The position numbers and the translations under genes are program-made. DNA of 5,955 bases from Chamaesiphon sp. GTDB lineage: Bacteria > Cyanobacteriota > Cyanobacteriia > Cyanobacteriales > Chamaesiphonaceae. The DNA lies in assembly GCA_026785875.1 (NCBI GenBank), contig JAJAZF010000078.1:1-5955 (forward strand), in the 5' to 3' direction. Below, in pieces: positions 4,686 through 5,955 of this stretch. A model generated the notes under the pieces. The model saw only the letters and a program-made list of their open reading frames with translations, had not been told where the DNA came from and did not search any database. Each line of letters begins with the position of its first letter. Position 1 is the first letter of the stretch.

Positions 4686-5955
4686 TCAACGTTTGATGAG
4701 AATATATGCCTTAGTGTACTCAGGTAATTTGCGAGTATAAGCGGTGAAATCTTCCTTGTTCTCAAATACACCTGCTAAAAAATCTAACTGATGTAGATTG
4801 GGTAAAAATGCCCCACCAGTATCGGCAATAATTCCCATTCGTAACTGTGGTTTACCAGCGATCGAATCCTCCGTCACTACAATTCTACCCAATCCAATAT
4901 TCAACACATCCCCAGCAAAAGTTACCCCAGGTTTGAGTGAAATTTTAGTCTCGATCGTGCCACCATATCCTTTAATTGTAGTAACGGGTCTAAAATACCA
5001 GTACCGCTTTTGTTCGGTGGGAGCTAAACCCTTGATAAAGGGAATGTTATTATTCCGATCGACATTAAAAAATCTCGATGTACCGTCCGTAAATTTAATT
5101 AAGATAGTGCCTTCCATCAACGCTGATTCTAGTCCTGCTCGATCGAGATAGGCTAGAGGTTCTACTGTCCCAAATTCTTGACCTTGAGGTTCGTAGATAT
5201 TTTTTAAGACATCTTGTTTAGTGTATTTAAGGCGCACTGCATCTATGTCGGTATCTGGCTTGAGGGCATAGAGTCCTGTATTAAACTCCTTAGTAGGGGT
5301 ATGCGAGCCAGGATGGGTAAACACAGCATATTTGGTCATCCGTACCCGTTTTTCATCTGTCGCGGTAGGGTTGAATGCTGTCCATTGGATCGATCGAAAG
5401 TTAGTATTTAAAAACTTGGAATCTTGAAGTCTAATCGATCGCTTTGCTTTGAGATCCTGTTGTAAAGTCAACACCATAAAATCCAGCGTTTTGACGATAT
5501 CTGCAACTTTTACCCCTTGGGTACCTAAAATCCCCTCTCGCTGAAGATCTAGATCGCTATCCAATCGATTTTTAAAGTACTTGCGGGTACTTTTCAAAAC
5601 TACTAGCAAGTCGGCTGGATTGAAATTTACTTTAGTCTGAGGGAGACTTGCGACTCTCAAAATATCGCGACTCTGAGCCATGAATTGAGGTTGTTTTAAC
5701 TCATCAATTACCAGATAATCACCAACCTGTGCTGGAACCGAGGGGTTAGACAGTTGACAGTTGACAGTTGACAGTTGACAGCTAAGTTGTGATGGGGATT
5801 TAGATCCCTGATTTTTGTCGATCTTAGTCTGTAATGGTTCGACAGTCGGGATTGCAATTGGTGATGGGGTGGTTGGGGTGGTATTAACGACTGGCGGCGA
5901 AATTGCAGGTGCTGAAGCAATAACTGGTGAGGGTGAAATTGCAGGTATGGAAGTA
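4686..5955 (-). CDS. MltA/3D-domain protein, lytic murein transglycosylase-like, 5'-truncated by the window edge
   Basis: 422 residues are visible and the frame is open to the right edge, so the N-terminus lies outside. Visible residues about 1-75 are a Pro/Thr/Ser/Ala/Ile-rich linker, typical of a spacer between a membrane anchor or signal peptide and an extracytoplasmic domain. From about residue 95 the order of motifs follows MltA: a helical opening, KYAVFTHPGSHTPTKEFNTGLYALKPD (in the place of the TGYY...PLY region), EPLAYLDRAGLESALMEGT with KFTDG, RYWYFRP, then GIIADTGGAF...QLDFLAG. The last segment resembles the 3D domain, with Asp378 and Asp391 at expected conserved positions. MltA enzymes cleave peptidoglycan to 1,6-anhydromuropeptides in the periplasm. 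The usual QGSG motif reads MEGT here, so activity is uncertain. Met at 5681 (visible residue 92) is not the likely start: it sits after the linker with uninterrupted frame upstream. The gene ends with TGA at 4686-4688, next to a heptamer repeat and the MITE-like element. Confidence 0.7.
   Translation of the reverse strand, partial: TSIPAISPSPVIASAPAISPPVVNTTPTTPSPIAIPTVEPLQTKIDKNQGSKSPSQLSCQLSTVNCQLSNPSVPAQVGDYLVIDELKQPQFMAQSRDILRVASLPQTKVNFNPADLLVVLKSTRKYFKNRLDSDLDLQREGILGTQGVKVADIVKTLDFMVLTLQQDLKAKRSIRLQDSKFLNTNFRSIQWTAFNPTATDEKRVRMTKYAVFTHPGSHTPTKEFNTGLYALKPDTDIDAVRLKYTKQDVLKNIYEPQGQEFGTVEPLAYLDRAGLESALMEGTILIKFTDGTSRFFNVDRNNNIPFIKGLAPTEQKRYWYFRPVTTIKGYGGTIETKISLKPGVTFAGDVLNIGLGRIVVTEDSIAGKPQLRMGIIADTGGAFLPNLHQLDFLAGVFENKEDFTAYTRKLPEYTKAYILIKR
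5749..5781. repeat. in-frame heptanucleotide tandem repeat (GACAGTT)x4.7 inside the MltA-like gene
   Basis: Thirty-three bases form four perfect copies of GACAGTT plus GACAG. On the coding (minus) strand they are read as part of the linker, encoding SCQLSTVNCQLS, which includes two cysteines foreign to the surrounding Pro/Thr/Ser-rich sequence. Seven is not a multiple of three, so any change of one or two copies shifts the frame. Both other frames close before the MltA domain: TAA at 5746-5748 and TAA at 5708-5710. Confidence 0.9.

Noticed and set aside
4875..4900. Plus-strand open frames at 4798-5151 and 5214-5411 opposite the MltA-like gene
   Set aside because: They are antisense to a coherent domain and have no domain of their own.
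5679..5681. ATG as the start of the MltA-like gene
   Set aside because: The frame is open upstream for 91 codons to the window edge, with linker-like composition, and no good ribosome site precedes this ATG.
5708..5920. A 70-codon minus-strand open frame starting at a Met near the right edge
   Set aside because: It overlaps the open linker frame of the MltA-like gene, and its product (rich in Gln, His, Leu and Arg) is what a Pro/Thr/Ser-coding sequence gives out of frame.

Overview
The window looks like chromosomal DNA of a cyanobacterium. Three things support this. The first gene ends in a CAAD/CURT1-type membrane domain, a family typical of cyanobacteria and plastids. The hexamer CGATCG occurs about twenty times by eye (about 1.5 expected by chance), including two complete HIP1 octamers GCGATCGC at 3255-3262 and 4200-4207. 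The intergenic spaces hold the C/G-rich palindromic repeats and heptanucleotide tandem repeats common in cyanobacterial genomes. The species cannot be fixed from the sequence.

Layout. 1-328 is a leader with one weak promoter candidate and no supported gene. 329-1117 (+) encodes a small membrane protein: an acidic region of 17-19-residue tandem repeats followed by a CAAD domain with two membrane segments. 1118-1310 is a convergent intergenic space almost filled by a 125-bp C/G-rich inverted-repeat element with three hairpins. 1311-4403 (-) is a 1030-aa soluble histidine kinase with six predicted PAS domains, a Cph1-like HisKA and a HATPase_c domain. 4404-4685 is dominated by a roughly 200-bp MITE-like element with 19-bp terminal inverted repeats and nested internal palindromes. 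4686-5955 (-) is the 3' part of a gene for an MltA/3D-domain protein (lytic transglycosylase-like). It is open to the right edge of the window, so its true start lies outside.

The genes do not form an obvious pathway. The kinase and the MltA-like gene lie on the same strand but are separated by the MITE-like element, and the CAAD gene converges on the kinase. The kinase has no response regulator beside it within the window.

The most useful new point concerns the MltA-like gene. Its reading frame does not begin at the Met at 5681. It continues without a stop through a Pro/Thr/Ser-rich linker to the window edge and runs through 4.7 copies of a 7-bp tandem repeat (GACAGTT). Gain or loss of one copy would shift the frame, and both alternative frames stop before the MltA domain (at 5746-5748 and 5708-5710). 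The same heptamer occurs in inverted orientation just past the 3' end of the gene.
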